Assembly (NCBI GenBank): GCA_900553435.1
Contig: USDC01000034.1
Location: 1 to 6,887, forward strand
Direction: 5' to 3'
Source of the DNA: an uncultured Mycoplasmatota bacterium
GTDB taxonomy: Bacteria > Bacillota_I > Bacilli_A > RF39 > UBA660
DNA: 6,887 bases
The notes beneath the pieces were generated by a model, which did no database searches, was not told the origin of the DNA, and saw nothing but the letters and a program-made list of their open reading frames with translations. The stretch's first letter is position 1, and every line of letters starts with the position of its first letter. Position numbers and translations under genes: made by a program. This document shows, piece after piece, positions 1-6,202 of this stretch.

Positions 1-815
1 TTAATCATTTTTCTAAAAGATTATCAAATTTTGAGAAGTTACAACCTAAGAATATATACGACAGTTATAAAAATAATTCCTTTGTTTCCACAGGCTTAGA
101 ATATTATTATGATTATTTATATAAGGATAGAATAATAAAACCTGTAAGTACACTTGTTATACAACCATCTATTCGTTTTAAATTGGACTTTTTAAACAAA
201 AAAGTATATGGGAATAATGATAAATATGATTTTTCTAGTATTTCCTTTAATAATATTTCAATAGTTACTCGTTCTATGGATTGTGACATTATAGAAAAAA
301 TAGAGGATGTCTTAGACTATTTTTCGAAAGTAAGAATTCATGCAAGTAGAGTTAATTTTGTTGTGGAAAAAAAGATTAGAGAAAAGGATAATGATGTGTC
401 ATATAGAGCTATAAAATTTTTTGTAGATAATCTAGAAGTTGGAGATATATTGACGTTTAAAACAAAGAATGGATATTTAATTGAATATGGATTTGGCTTT
501 GAAAGGTTAATGTCAAGGATATTAAACAAAAAGTATAGAGATTTATTTATAATAGATAACAAGTATGAACAAGAAACATTGCTTGGTGTTAACTTTTTAA
601 CTTTATTATGTATGTTTGACAATTCGATGCAAAATCGTGGAGCTAGATCTAAAACAAATGAAGTTTTAAATGCATTGTATAAAAAATATGATATAATGAA
701 TATAGATTTAATATATGAAAATTATTTATATTGGAATCAAATTTTAGAAGAGTCAAGTTATCAGTCAAAATTTGATGACGTAGCAAAGAAGTATGTAAGA
801 TTATTAAGGAGATGA
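1..815 (+). CDS. Divergent alanyl-tRNA synthetase-like protein, 5' end outside window
   Basis: The frame is open from the first complete codon (base 3) to TGA at 813-815, giving at least 270 residues. The TTG at 183 is internal, because coding continues upstream of it without a stop. Numbering from base 3, residues 27-58 (FVSTGLEYYYDY through QPSIR) align by eye with the stretch of AlaRS that reads LFTNAGM..FKD..LG and ends in motif 2 (SQxCxR), with Arg58 as the motif 2 arginine. Residues 161-169 (EYGFGFERL) match motif 3 (DTGMGLERL). Residues about 190-225, including NRGARSKTNEVLNAL, resemble the following NxRGYVLRRIIRRA region. The AlaRS GPCGPC segment and the GNFSFGDY signature are not recognisable, and no editing or C-Ala domain follows. 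It is therefore a truncated, divergent paralogue rather than housekeeping AlaRS, and may be inactive or ligate something else. It overlaps no gene and lies four bases before an S51 peptidase, so the two are probably co-transcribed. The alignment was made from memory. Confidence 0.6.
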   Translation, partial: NHFSKRLSNFEKLQPKNIYDSYKNNSFVSTGLEYYYDYLYKDRIIKPVSTLVIQPSIRFKLDFLNKKVYGNNDKYDFSSISFNNISIVTRSMDCDIIEKIEDVLDYFSKVRIHASRVNFVVEKKIREKDNDVSYRAIKFFVDNLEVGDILTFKTKNGYLIEYGFGFERLMSRILNKKYRDLFIIDNKYEQETLLGVNFLTLLCMFDNSMQNRGARSKTNEVLNALYKKYDIMNIDLIYENYLYWNQILEESSYQSKFDDVAKKYVRLLRR

Positions 816-819
816 GAAA

Positions 820-1512
820 ATGAAAGTGTTTTTATGTGGAGGTGGATCAGGAGAAGTATCAAAATTAGCAACGTTAAAATTTGGAGAAGTTATAGATAAA
901 ACCAAACCATTATTATATGTTCCATTAGCAATGAAAAAAGAGAGGTATCCAAGTTGTTTAGAATGGATTAGTAAAGAAATGAGTTTGATAAATGTTGAAA
1001 ATATTGAAATGATTACTAGCGGTAAAGAATTGTCAGCAAAGAATTTAAATGATTATTGTGCAATTTATATTGGCGGAGGAAACACTTATAAGCTATTAAA
1101 TGAGTTAAAGGAAAGCAAAGCTTTTGAAAAAATTAAAAAGTATTTAGCAAATGATGGTATAGTATTTGGTGGAAGTGCTGGAGCAATTATATTTGGAAAA
1201 GATATTGATTCATGTAAAACACAAGATGAAAATAATGTTAAATTGACCGATACAAGAGGTTTTAATATTTTATCAGATTATTCTATTCTTTGCCATTTAA
1301 ATAGAAATGATGGAATAAAATTTAACAGAAATAAAAATTCGGATTACTTGTTGAATTTTTCTAAAAAAAATAAAATAGTATACTTACCTGATGATGATAC
1401 TATATTTGTTACAAAAAAATCAATAACAATGATTGGAAAATCTTCTTATAGGATATACGAAGATGGAAGATATAAAACATTAAAAGTTATTAGCGAGAAA
1501 TTAGATTTGTGA
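820..1512 (+). CDS. Peptidase E-like serine peptidase (family S51), copy 1
   Basis: A 230-residue cytoplasmic protein with the class I glutamine amidotransferase-like fold expected of S51 (peptidase E/cyanophycinase) peptidases. Visible landmarks are the N-terminal beta strand and glycine turn MKVFLCGGGS, YIGGGNTYKLL at 83-93, and the nucleophile elbow GGSAGA at 117-122 with Ser119. The probable catalytic Asp136 and His159 (CHL) are spaced much like Ser120/Asp135/His157 of Salmonella PepE. YLPDDD at 188-193 corresponds to the GLPEGN segment of PepE. Family members cleave Asp-Xaa dipeptides or related beta-aspartyl bonds; the substrate here is unknown. The start is supported by AAGGAGAT at 806-813, which overlaps the stop of the upstream gene, so translation is probably coupled. 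It is clearly related to the second S51 gene in this window, sharing GGSAGAIIFGK, but has about 26 more residues, mostly around 165-190 and at the C terminus. There is no signal peptide or membrane segment. Confidence 0.9.
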   Translation: MKVFLCGGGSGEVSKLATLKFGEVIDKTKPLLYVPLAMKKERYPSCLEWISKEMSLINVENIEMITSGKELSAKNLNDYCAIYIGGGNTYKLLNELKESKAFEKIKKYLANDGIVFGGSAGAIIFGKDIDSCKTQDENNVKLTDTRGFNILSDYSILCHLNRNDGIKFNRNKNSDYLLNFSKKNKIVYLPDDDTIFVTKKSITMIGKSSYRIYEDGRYKTLKVISEKLDL

Positions 1513-1575
1513 GAAGAAATCATTACTAAAAAGAGATAGTTTATATAAAGCAAAATTAAAATAATGCAAATTTTT

Positions 1576-1604
1576 TTGACGTTTTGTATAAGATATAGTA
1601 TAAT
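1576..1604 (+). promoter_or_regulatory. Sigma-A type promoter for the tyrS T-box transcript
   Basis: TTGACG at 1576-1581 and a perfect TATAAT at 1599-1604 are separated by 17 bases, which is the optimal spacing. Transcription would start near 1611, just before the first T-box helix. The preceding stretch 1513-1575 shows no gene and no convincing terminator for the upstream operon, so some readthrough from the S51 gene is possible. Confidence 0.85.
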
Positions 1605-1620
1605 CTGCTTAGTTAATTAA

Positions 1621-1826
1621 AAAGCGATTCATTCGAAGTAATTATTTTAAGATATTTTATAGAGAGCTTATGTTTGGTGAAAATAAGTAAAAATTAAAAT
1701 AATGAATTACAAATGATGATTTTAAATCGGATAATATCCGTTATCAATAAGAGGTAATAAACTATTATTACAAATAAAGGTGGTACCACGAGCAATTCGT
1801 CCTTTTTGGATGTTTGCTCGTTTTTT
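1621..1826 (+). ncRNA. Tyrosine-specific T-box leader (riboswitch)
   Basis: This RNA senses the ratio of uncharged to charged tRNA-Tyr and controls readthrough into tyrS. Stem I can be traced: ATTATTTT (1641-1648) pairs with AAAATAAT (1696-1703), and TCATT (1629-1633) pairs with AATGA (1712-1716). The apical hairpin CTTAT/ATAAG (1667-1671/1683-1687) carries the conserved loop TGGTG at 1675-1679, preceded by the AGAGAG bulge region. The strand between the two lower helices, 1704-1711, is the specifier loop and contains TAC (1708-1710), a tyrosine codon. Further hairpins are CGGAT/ATCCG (1728-1740) and a stem III candidate GTAATAA/TTATTAC (1754-1760/1765-1771). The T-box core AAGGTGGTACCACG is at 1777-1790. 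Its TGGT would pair with an ACCA tRNA end, fitting a discriminator A. Specifier, discriminator and downstream gene all agree on tyrosine. Confidence 0.95.
1789..1826 (+). terminator. T-box intrinsic terminator
   Basis: CGAGCAA (1789-1795) pairs perfectly with TTGCTCG (1814-1820), with an inner GTCC/GGAT helix (1799-1802/1808-1811), followed by six T (1821-1826). The 5' arm overlaps the end of the T-box core, so this hairpin excludes the antiterminator, as expected when tRNA-Tyr is charged. Confidence 0.92.
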
Positions 1827-1845
1827 ATTTAAGGAGGTGGTTTGT

Positions 1846-1947
1846 ATGGATAGTGAATATTACTACTATTACTTTGATGATTGTAATTTAATTAACTATA
1901 CAAATTACCAAAGGAGGAATAAAAAATATGGAGAAGAATTTGTTTGA
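1846..1947 (+). CDS. Tyrosine-rich 33-residue leader peptide upstream of tyrS
   Basis: A short ORF lies between the T-box terminator and tyrS. It has a strong ribosome binding site, AAGGAGGTGG at 1831-1840, and ATG at 1846. It encodes 33 residues ending at TGA 1945-1947 and begins MDSEYYYYYF. Tyr occurs at positions 5-9, 18, 21 and 28, eight of 33. The tyrS ribosome binding site AAAGGAGG (1910-1917) is read inside this ORF as Gln-Arg-Arg, and the ORF overlaps the first 20 bases of tyrS in another frame. Ribosomes translating the leader must therefore cross the tyrS initiation region. The tyrosine run fits a stalling sensor for Tyr-tRNA, as in classical amino acid leader peptides, but it sits after the T-box decision point, so it would act mainly on translation. 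Translation of the ORF is unproven. The consensus ribosome binding site and codon content make it more than a chance ORF. Confidence 0.75.
   Translation: MDSEYYYYYFDDCNLINYTNYQRRNKKYGEEFV
1868..1917 (+). promoter_or_regulatory. Candidate alternating hairpins ahead of the tyrS ribosome binding site
   Basis: ATTAC at 1868-1872, inside the Tyr-codon run, can pair with GTAAT at 1883-1887. The overlapping GTAATTT (1883-1889) can instead pair perfectly with AAATTAC (1902-1908), which abuts the tyrS ribosome binding site at 1910-1917. The two hairpins exclude each other, so a ribosome held on the Tyr codons would favour the second. The helices are short and AT-rich and could be chance; neither directly sequesters the ribosome binding site. 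Confidence 0.35.
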
Positions 1948-3166
1948 TATTCTAAAGGAAAGAGGATATGTAAAAGATTTAACACATGAAAGTGAAATTA
2001 GAGATTTAATTAATGGAAAACCTATGACTTTCTATTTAGGAATTGATCCTACTGCTGATAGTCTTCACATAGGACATTTCTTTGCATTAACTATGTTTAG
2101 ATGGTTGCAAGATTTTGGACATCATGGGATTATATTAATAGGCGGGGCCACTGCTTTAATTGGTGATCCAACAGGTAAAAGTGATATGAGAAAAATGCTT
2201 TCAAGGGAAGAAGTTGCACATAATAAGGCAGAAGTTAAAGAGCTAGTTAAAAGATTTGTTAGAGTTGATGGAGATAATCCTGCTGTTATTGTTGATAATG
2301 CAGACTGGATTTCTGATAAGACTTATGTGGATTTTATGAGAAATATAGGAGTGCATTTTAATGTTAATCATATGTTATCTGCAGATTGTTACAAAAAAAG
2401 ATTAGAAAATGGTGGATTAACATTTCTTGAAATGGGATATATGTTAATGCAAGCATTTGATTTTGTTTATTTAAATAAAGAATTTGGATGTAGGTTACAA
2501 ATTGGTGGTTCAGATCAATGGGCTAATATTTTAGCAGGTGTTGATTTATCTCGTAAAATTGGATTTAGTGAAGGGAAAAAAGTTGATTCGTTATTTGGAT
2601 TTACCTGCCCATTACTCATAAAAGCAGATGGAGAAAAAATGGGAAAAACTGCGGCAGGAACTTTATGGGTTTCAAGGAATAAAACTACACCATTTGACTT
2701 TTTTCAAGCATGGATGAATTCGTTTGATGAAGATGTTGAGAGAAGTTTATCTTTCTTTACTAGAATGGATATATCAGAAATTAAGGAGCTTTGTAGGAAA
2801 GATATTAGAATAGCTAAAAAATTACTTGCATTTGAAGTTACTAAATTAGTTCATGGAGAAGAAGAGGCAATAAAAGCTAGGCAAACTGCAGAAGAATTAT
2901 TTAGTAATAAAGGTTTTTCAGATAATATGCCTTCAATCATTATTTCCAAGGACTTATTAGATATAAATATTATGGATTTACTTACTGAAGCAAATTTAGT
3001 ATCTTCTAAATCAGAAGCAAAAAGATTAATTGAACAAAATGGAGTTAGCATTAACAAAGAAAAAGTACAAGATAAAGACTTAATTATTACTAGTGATAAT
3101 CTTGATAATAATTCTCTTATTATTCAAAAAGGAAAAAAGAAATTCATCAAATTATTATTTAAATAA
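1928..3166 (+). CDS. tyrS: Tyrosyl-tRNA synthetase
   Basis: A class I synthetase that charges tRNA-Tyr with tyrosine via tyrosyl-AMP in the cytoplasm; the enzyme normally works as a homodimer. The 412-residue length is normal for bacterial TyrRS. The ATP-binding HIGH motif is intact at 47-50 (within YLGIDPTADSLHIGH from residue 36). GGATALIGDPTGK begins at 72, QIGGSDQWAN at 191-200 forms part of the tyrosine and ATP pocket, and the KMSKS-type loop is KMGKT at 237-241. About 345-410 is the C-terminal S4-like RNA-binding domain (SKSEAKRLIEQNGVSIN). The ATG at 1928 is chosen for AAAGGAGG at 1910-1917 and because the conserved N terminus begins there. Expression is controlled by the tyrosine T-box and possibly by the overlapping Tyr-rich leader ORF. 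The gene appears to be monocistronic, as a new promoter lies about 95 bases downstream. No catalytic defect is visible. Confidence 0.98.
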   Translation: MEKNLFDILKERGYVKDLTHESEIRDLINGKPMTFYLGIDPTADSLHIGHFFALTMFRWLQDFGHHGIILIGGATALIGDPTGKSDMRKMLSREEVAHNKAEVKELVKRFVRVDGDNPAVIVDNADWISDKTYVDFMRNIGVHFNVNHMLSADCYKKRLENGGLTFLEMGYMLMQAFDFVYLNKEFGCRLQIGGSDQWANILAGVDLSRKIGFSEGKKVDSLFGFTCPLLIKADGEKMGKTAAGTLWVSRNKTTPFDFFQAWMNSFDEDVERSLSFFTRMDISEIKELCRKDIRIAKKLLAFEVTKLVHGEEEAIKARQTAEELFSNKGFSDNMPSIIISKDLLDINIMDLLTEANLVSSKSEAKRLIEQNGVSINKEKVQDKDLIITSDNLDNNSLIIQKGKKKFIKLLFK

Positions 3167-3259
3167 AAAGTAGATAATTTATTATATAAGTAGATAGTCT
3201 ATTTAAGCTTAATAAATTTATAAGTTGTTTTATATAAAATATTAAAAATTTAAATTGCG

Positions 3260-3289
3260 TTGACAAATGATAAACTAAAGTAGTATAAT
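3260..3289 (+). promoter_or_regulatory. Sigma-A type promoter for the trpS-metG-S51 operon
   Basis: A perfect TTGACA (3260-3265) and a perfect TATAAT (3284-3289) are separated by 18 bases. Transcription would begin near 3296, about 26 bases before the leader ORF. The 93 bases between tyrS and this promoter (3167-3259) hold only AT-rich sequence and a weak 7-bp hairpin at 3188-3204 with no T run. Confidence 0.85.
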
Positions 3290-3321
3290 CAATAACAAGT
3301 ATTTTTTAAGAGGGTGATTAT

Positions 3322-3447
3322 ATGCTTAAATTAGTTAATAAAAAGACTTTATTAATTAGTTTTGTTAGAAGTTTATCTAGCATATTTTTGATATCTCTTA
3401 AAAACTTATTTTTAAATGTATTAATTATAAAAGGTGCTGTTTATTAA
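3322..3447 (+). CDS. Leucine-rich 41-residue leader peptide before trpS
   Basis: A short ORF starts at ATG 3322, with AAGAGGGTG at 3308-3316 as a plausible ribosome binding site, and ends at TAA 3445-3447. The peptide (start MLKLVNKKTLLISF) has ten Leu in 41 residues, is hydrophobic and basic, and has no Trp codon, so it is not a classical Trp attenuation leader. Its last codons and stop lie inside the 5' arm of the terminator that precedes trpS, so a ribosome near the end of the ORF would prevent that hairpin from forming. This geometry is typical of ribosome-mediated attenuation leaders. The peptide could alternatively be a small membrane-associated protein. I recognise no family. Confidence 0.55.
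   Translation: MLKLVNKKTLLISFVRSLSSIFLISLKNLFLNVLIIKGAVY
3335..3355 (+). promoter_or_regulatory. Leader hairpin that could compete with the trpS terminator
   Basis: TTAATAAA (3335-3342) pairs perfectly with TTTATTAA (3348-3355) across a five-base loop, inside the leader ORF. The same octamer TTTATTAA recurs at 3440-3447 in the 5' arm of the terminator, so 3335-3342 could pair with either copy. That would give a candidate antiterminator pairing. All eight pairs are A-U, so the support is weak. Confidence 0.3.
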
Positions 3448-3477
3448 ACTTTGGTGTTTAATGACGGCACTTTTTTT
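3434..3477 (+). terminator. Intrinsic terminator (attenuator) immediately upstream of trpS
   Basis: GTGCTGTTTATTAAAC (3434-3449) pairs with GTTTAATGACGGCAC (3456-3470) to form about 15 base pairs with one bulged base, a loop of about six bases, and seven T (3471-3477). The trpS ribosome binding site starts at the next base. Because this terminator lies between the promoter at 3260 and trpS, it must be bypassed for trpS, metG and the second S51 gene to be expressed. It is therefore an attenuator rather than a gene-end terminator. Confidence 0.9.
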
Positions 3478-3488
3478 AGGAGGTAGTT

Positions 3489-4571
3489 ATGAAAGATATT
3501 GTATTAACAGGAGATAGACCTACAGGTAAATTACATTTAGGTCATTATGTAGGTTCATTAAGAAATAGAGTAGAAATGCAAAATTCAGGTAAATATATAA
3601 CATATTTTTTAATATCGGATTTACAAGCATTAACAGATAATGCAAGAAATCCTGAAAAAATAAGAAAAAATTTAATAGAAGTTGCTTTAGATTATCTAGC
3701 AGTAGGTATAGATCCTCAAAAAAGTGTGATATTTGTTCAATCACAGATACCAGAACTAGCTGAACTTACAATGTATTATATGAATTTGGTAACCCTATCA
3801 AGACTAGAAAGAAATCCAACAATTAAAACAGAAATAAAAGAAAGAGGTTTTGAGAAAAGTGTTCCAGTTGGATTTTTAACTTATCCGATTAGCCAAGCTG
3901 CAGATATAACTGCGTTTGATGCTAAGTATGTTCCTGCAGGCGAAGATCAAAAACCAATATTAGAACAAGATAGAGAAATTGTAAGGACTTTTAATTTGGT
4001 TTATGGTGAAACATTAATAGAGCCAATTTTGATAACACCAAATAAAGAAATATGTAAAAGGTTGCCTGGGTTAGATGGTAAAAATAAAATGAGTAAATCG
4101 TTAAATAATTGTATTTATTTATCGGATGAACCAGAAGTAATACAGAAGAAAGTAATGAGTATGTATACAGATCCAAATCATATAAGAATAGAAGACCCTG
4201 GGGATGTTGAAAATAATACAGTATTTAAGTATTTAGATGCCTTATGTACTGATGAGCACTTTAAAAAATATTTACCGGAATATAATAATTTAAATGAATT
4301 AAAGGAACATTATAAAAAAGGTGGACTTGGAGATGTTAAAATAAAAAGTTTTTTAAATAATGTAATACAAGAGGTATTAGAACCGATAAGAGAAAGAAGA
4401 CATTATTATGAACAGCATATAGATTTTGTGTATGATATGTTAAAAAAAGGAAATGAAGTGGCAAGAAAAAAAGCAACTGTAGTTTTAAAACGTGTTAGAA
4501 AAGCTATAGGTGTTGAATACTTTGAGGATACGGATTTAAAACATAGTATATATAATAATATTGATAACTAA
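3489..4571 (+). CDS. trpS: Tryptophanyl-tRNA synthetase
   Basis: A class I synthetase that charges tRNA-Trp via tryptophanyl-AMP; it is normally a cytoplasmic homodimer. At 360 residues it is slightly longer than the common 330-345. TGDRPTGKLHLGHYVGSL at 7-24 contains the HIGH-type motif HLGH (16-19). SQIPELAELTMYYMNL (85-100), RLERNPT (105-111), YPISQAADI (132-140) and EDQKPILEQ (152-160) are family signatures for substrate binding. KMSKS is at 200-204, followed by SLNNCIYL. The tail (about 205-345) is the helical anticodon-binding region, with GGLGDVK and PIRERR conserved. The TGDRPTGKLHLGHYVGSL start resembles TrpRS of streptococci and related Bacillota rather than the shorter B. subtilis/E. 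coli type. AGGAGGT at 3478-3484 supports this ATG and directly follows the attenuator's T run. It is the first gene of the trpS-metG-S51 unit, with 17 bases to metG. No motif is damaged. Confidence 0.97.
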   Translation: MKDIVLTGDRPTGKLHLGHYVGSLRNRVEMQNSGKYITYFLISDLQALTDNARNPEKIRKNLIEVALDYLAVGIDPQKSVIFVQSQIPELAELTMYYMNLVTLSRLERNPTIKTEIKERGFEKSVPVGFLTYPISQAADITAFDAKYVPAGEDQKPILEQDREIVRTFNLVYGETLIEPILITPNKEICKRLPGLDGKNKMSKSLNNCIYLSDEPEVIQKKVMSMYTDPNHIRIEDPGDVENNTVFKYLDALCTDEHFKKYLPEYNNLNELKEHYKKGGLGDVKIKSFLNNVIQEVLEPIRERRHYYEQHIDFVYDMLKKGNEVARKKATVVLKRVRKAIGVEYFEDTDLKHSIYNNIDN

Positions 4572-4588
4572 CTGTTAGGAGGTTTTTT

Positions 4589-6202
4589 ATGAAAAAAAGA
4601 GACATTTTTATAGGAGGAGCTTGGCCTTATGCTAATTACTATTTACATGTTGGACATTTAGCTGCACTATTACCGGGTGATATATTAGCAAAATATTATA
4701 GAGGAAAAGGTGATAATGTAATTTATGTATCTGGATCAGATTGCCATGGAACACCTATTACAGAGAGGGCAAAAAAAGAGAATATTTCTCCAAAGGATAT
4801 AGCTACACACTATCATAATGAGTTTGTAAAAACCTTTGATAATTTAAATTTTGAATATGATAAGTATTCTAGTACTATGTCAGATCACCATATCAAATAT
4901 GTACAAGAGCAATTTAAAAAAATGATTAAAAATGGTTACATATATGAAAAGGAAGAATTACAAGACTATTGTGAGAAATGTGATACATTTTTATCTGATA
5001 GAGAAATAGTCGGTACTTGTTCACATTGTGGTGGTAAAAGTACTGGAGATCAATGTGAAGTTTGTGGAGATTCTTTAGATATTAGCGAAGTATTAGATAA
5101 ACATTGTAAAACTTGTGGTTCTAAAACTATTATGAAAAAAAACAAACATTTATATTTTAAATTAACAGCTTTTGAAAAAGAACTACAAGATTTAATTAAT
5201 AAAGAAAAAGATAAGTGGAGAAAAAATGCTTTAGGAGAGGCTCAAAAATATATTAATATGGGACTTGTAGATAGAGCTGCAACACGCGAGTTAAATTGGG
5301 GAGTCCCTGTACCAGTTGATGGATATGAAGATAAGAGAATATATGTATGGATTGAAGCGGTATTAGGTTATTTATCAGTTGGTTCTGAGGTTGCTCAAAA
5401 AAGAGGAATTGACTTTGATAAGTTTATGTCTAAAAATAATCCTAATTTAAAAACATATTATGTACATGGTAAAGATAATATACCATTTCATACTACTATT
5501 TATCCTGCACTTATTTTGGCTATAAAAAATAACTATGAACTTCCTGATTATATTGTTTCTTCTGCTTATGTTAATTTAAATAATGAAAAAATGAGTAAGT
5601 CAAAAGGAAATTTAGTAACAGTTAATGAACTTTTAGAAATGTTTGATAGTGATACTTTACGATTTTATTTTTCATTTAAAGGTCCAGAAACAAATGATAT
5701 GAATTGTTCATTATCTGATATAATTCAAACTCACAATAAGTTTTTAGTTGGAATGTTAGGGAATTTTGTAAATAGAAATTTATCATTTATAAATAAAAAA
5801 TTTAATGGAGAAATAAAAGAGGGAAAAATAGATGAAAAAGTAAAAGATGCAACAAAAAAAAGTTATAAATTAATTGGTGATTTTTTTGAAAGAGGAGAAC
5901 TTAGAAATGCGGTAACTCATATCTTTGACTATGTTGCTCTTGCGAATAAATATTATGATAATAAACAACCATGGATTCAGGTAGAAGAAGATATTAATGC
6001 ATTTAATGATACTACTTATACTTGTGCGTATATTATTGCAAATATGGCAAATATGATTGCTCCAGTTTTACCTAATGCTTCTTTAAAAATTAAAAGTATG
6101 TTAAATTTACCTGATTATAAATGGGAAGAAACCAAAATAAAAGGAAATTATAAAGTTCAAGATTTACAAATTTTATATGATAGGATAGAGGAGGAGTCAT
6201 GA
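4589..6202 (+). CDS. metG: Methionyl-tRNA synthetase, four-CxxC form without C-terminal tRNA-binding domain
   Basis: A class I synthetase that charges initiator and elongator tRNA-Met. GGAWPYANYYLHVGHL holds the HIGH-type motif HVGH (20-23). YVSGSDCHGTPI is at 46-57, WIEAVLGYLS at 254-263 and KMSKS at 334-338. The connective peptide carries four CxxC pairs (Cys128/131, 144/147, 156/159, 173/176), which suggests two zinc knuckles. The anticodon-binding helical domain follows (about 360-520, with NKFLVGMLGNFVNR and QPW), and the protein ends at 537 without the OB-fold extension found in many bacterial MetRS. The motif spellings resemble the archaeal-like MetRS that some Bacillota, including certain pneumococci and B. 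anthracis, carry as a second, inhibitor-resistant copy (MetRS2). Whether this is the only copy cannot be told here. AGGAGG at 4577-4582 supports the start. The gene overlaps the following S51 gene by ATGA, implying translational coupling. Confidence 0.96.
   Translation: MKKRDIFIGGAWPYANYYLHVGHLAALLPGDILAKYYRGKGDNVIYVSGSDCHGTPITERAKKENISPKDIATHYHNEFVKTFDNLNFEYDKYSSTMSDHHIKYVQEQFKKMIKNGYIYEKEELQDYCEKCDTFLSDREIVGTCSHCGGKSTGDQCEVCGDSLDISEVLDKHCKTCGSKTIMKKNKHLYFKLTAFEKELQDLINKEKDKWRKNALGEAQKYINMGLVDRAATRELNWGVPVPVDGYEDKRIYVWIEAVLGYLSVGSEVAQKRGIDFDKFMSKNNPNLKTYYVHGKDNIPFHTTIYPALILAIKNNYELPDYIVSSAYVNLNNEKMSKSKGNLVTVNELLEMFDSDTLRFYFSFKGPETNDMNCSLSDIIQTHNKFLVGMLGNFVNRNLSFINKKFNGEIKEGKIDEKVKDATKKSYKLIGDFFERGELRNAVTHIFDYVALANKYYDNKQPWIQVEEDINAFNDTTYTCAYIIANMANMIAPVLPNASLKIKSMLNLPDYKWEETKIKGNYKVQDLQILYDRIEEES

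Noticed and set aside
338..622. Minus-strand ORF of 94 codons
   Set aside because: It lies wholly inside the AlaRS-like gene, has no recognisable protein features or ribosome binding site, and is of a kind expected from AT-rich coding DNA.
183..815. A separate 210-codon gene starting at TTG 183
   Set aside because: The same frame is open back to base 3 with AlaRS-like residues encoded before 183, and no ribosome binding site precedes the TTG. It is an internal codon of a longer gene.
2851..3057. Minus-strand ORF of 68 codons inside tyrS
   Set aside because: It is antisense to the conserved TyrRS C-terminal region, with no independent support.
3188..3204. Hairpin after tyrS as its terminator
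   Set aside because: AAGTAGA/TCTATTT can form seven weak pairs, but no T run follows, so it does not qualify as an intrinsic terminator.
3167..3488. A second T-box leader before trpS
   Set aside because: There is no GGTGG-type T-box core, no stem I landmark and no TGG specifier. The hairpin before trpS is instead overlapped by a short ORF.
3520..3744. Minus-strand ORF of 74 codons inside trpS
   Set aside because: It is antisense to conserved TrpRS sequence and its hydrophobic composition reflects AT-rich antisense reading.
3991..4176. Minus-strand ORF of 61 codons inside trpS
   Set aside because: It is antisense to the KMSKS region of TrpRS, with no ribosome binding site or family resemblance.
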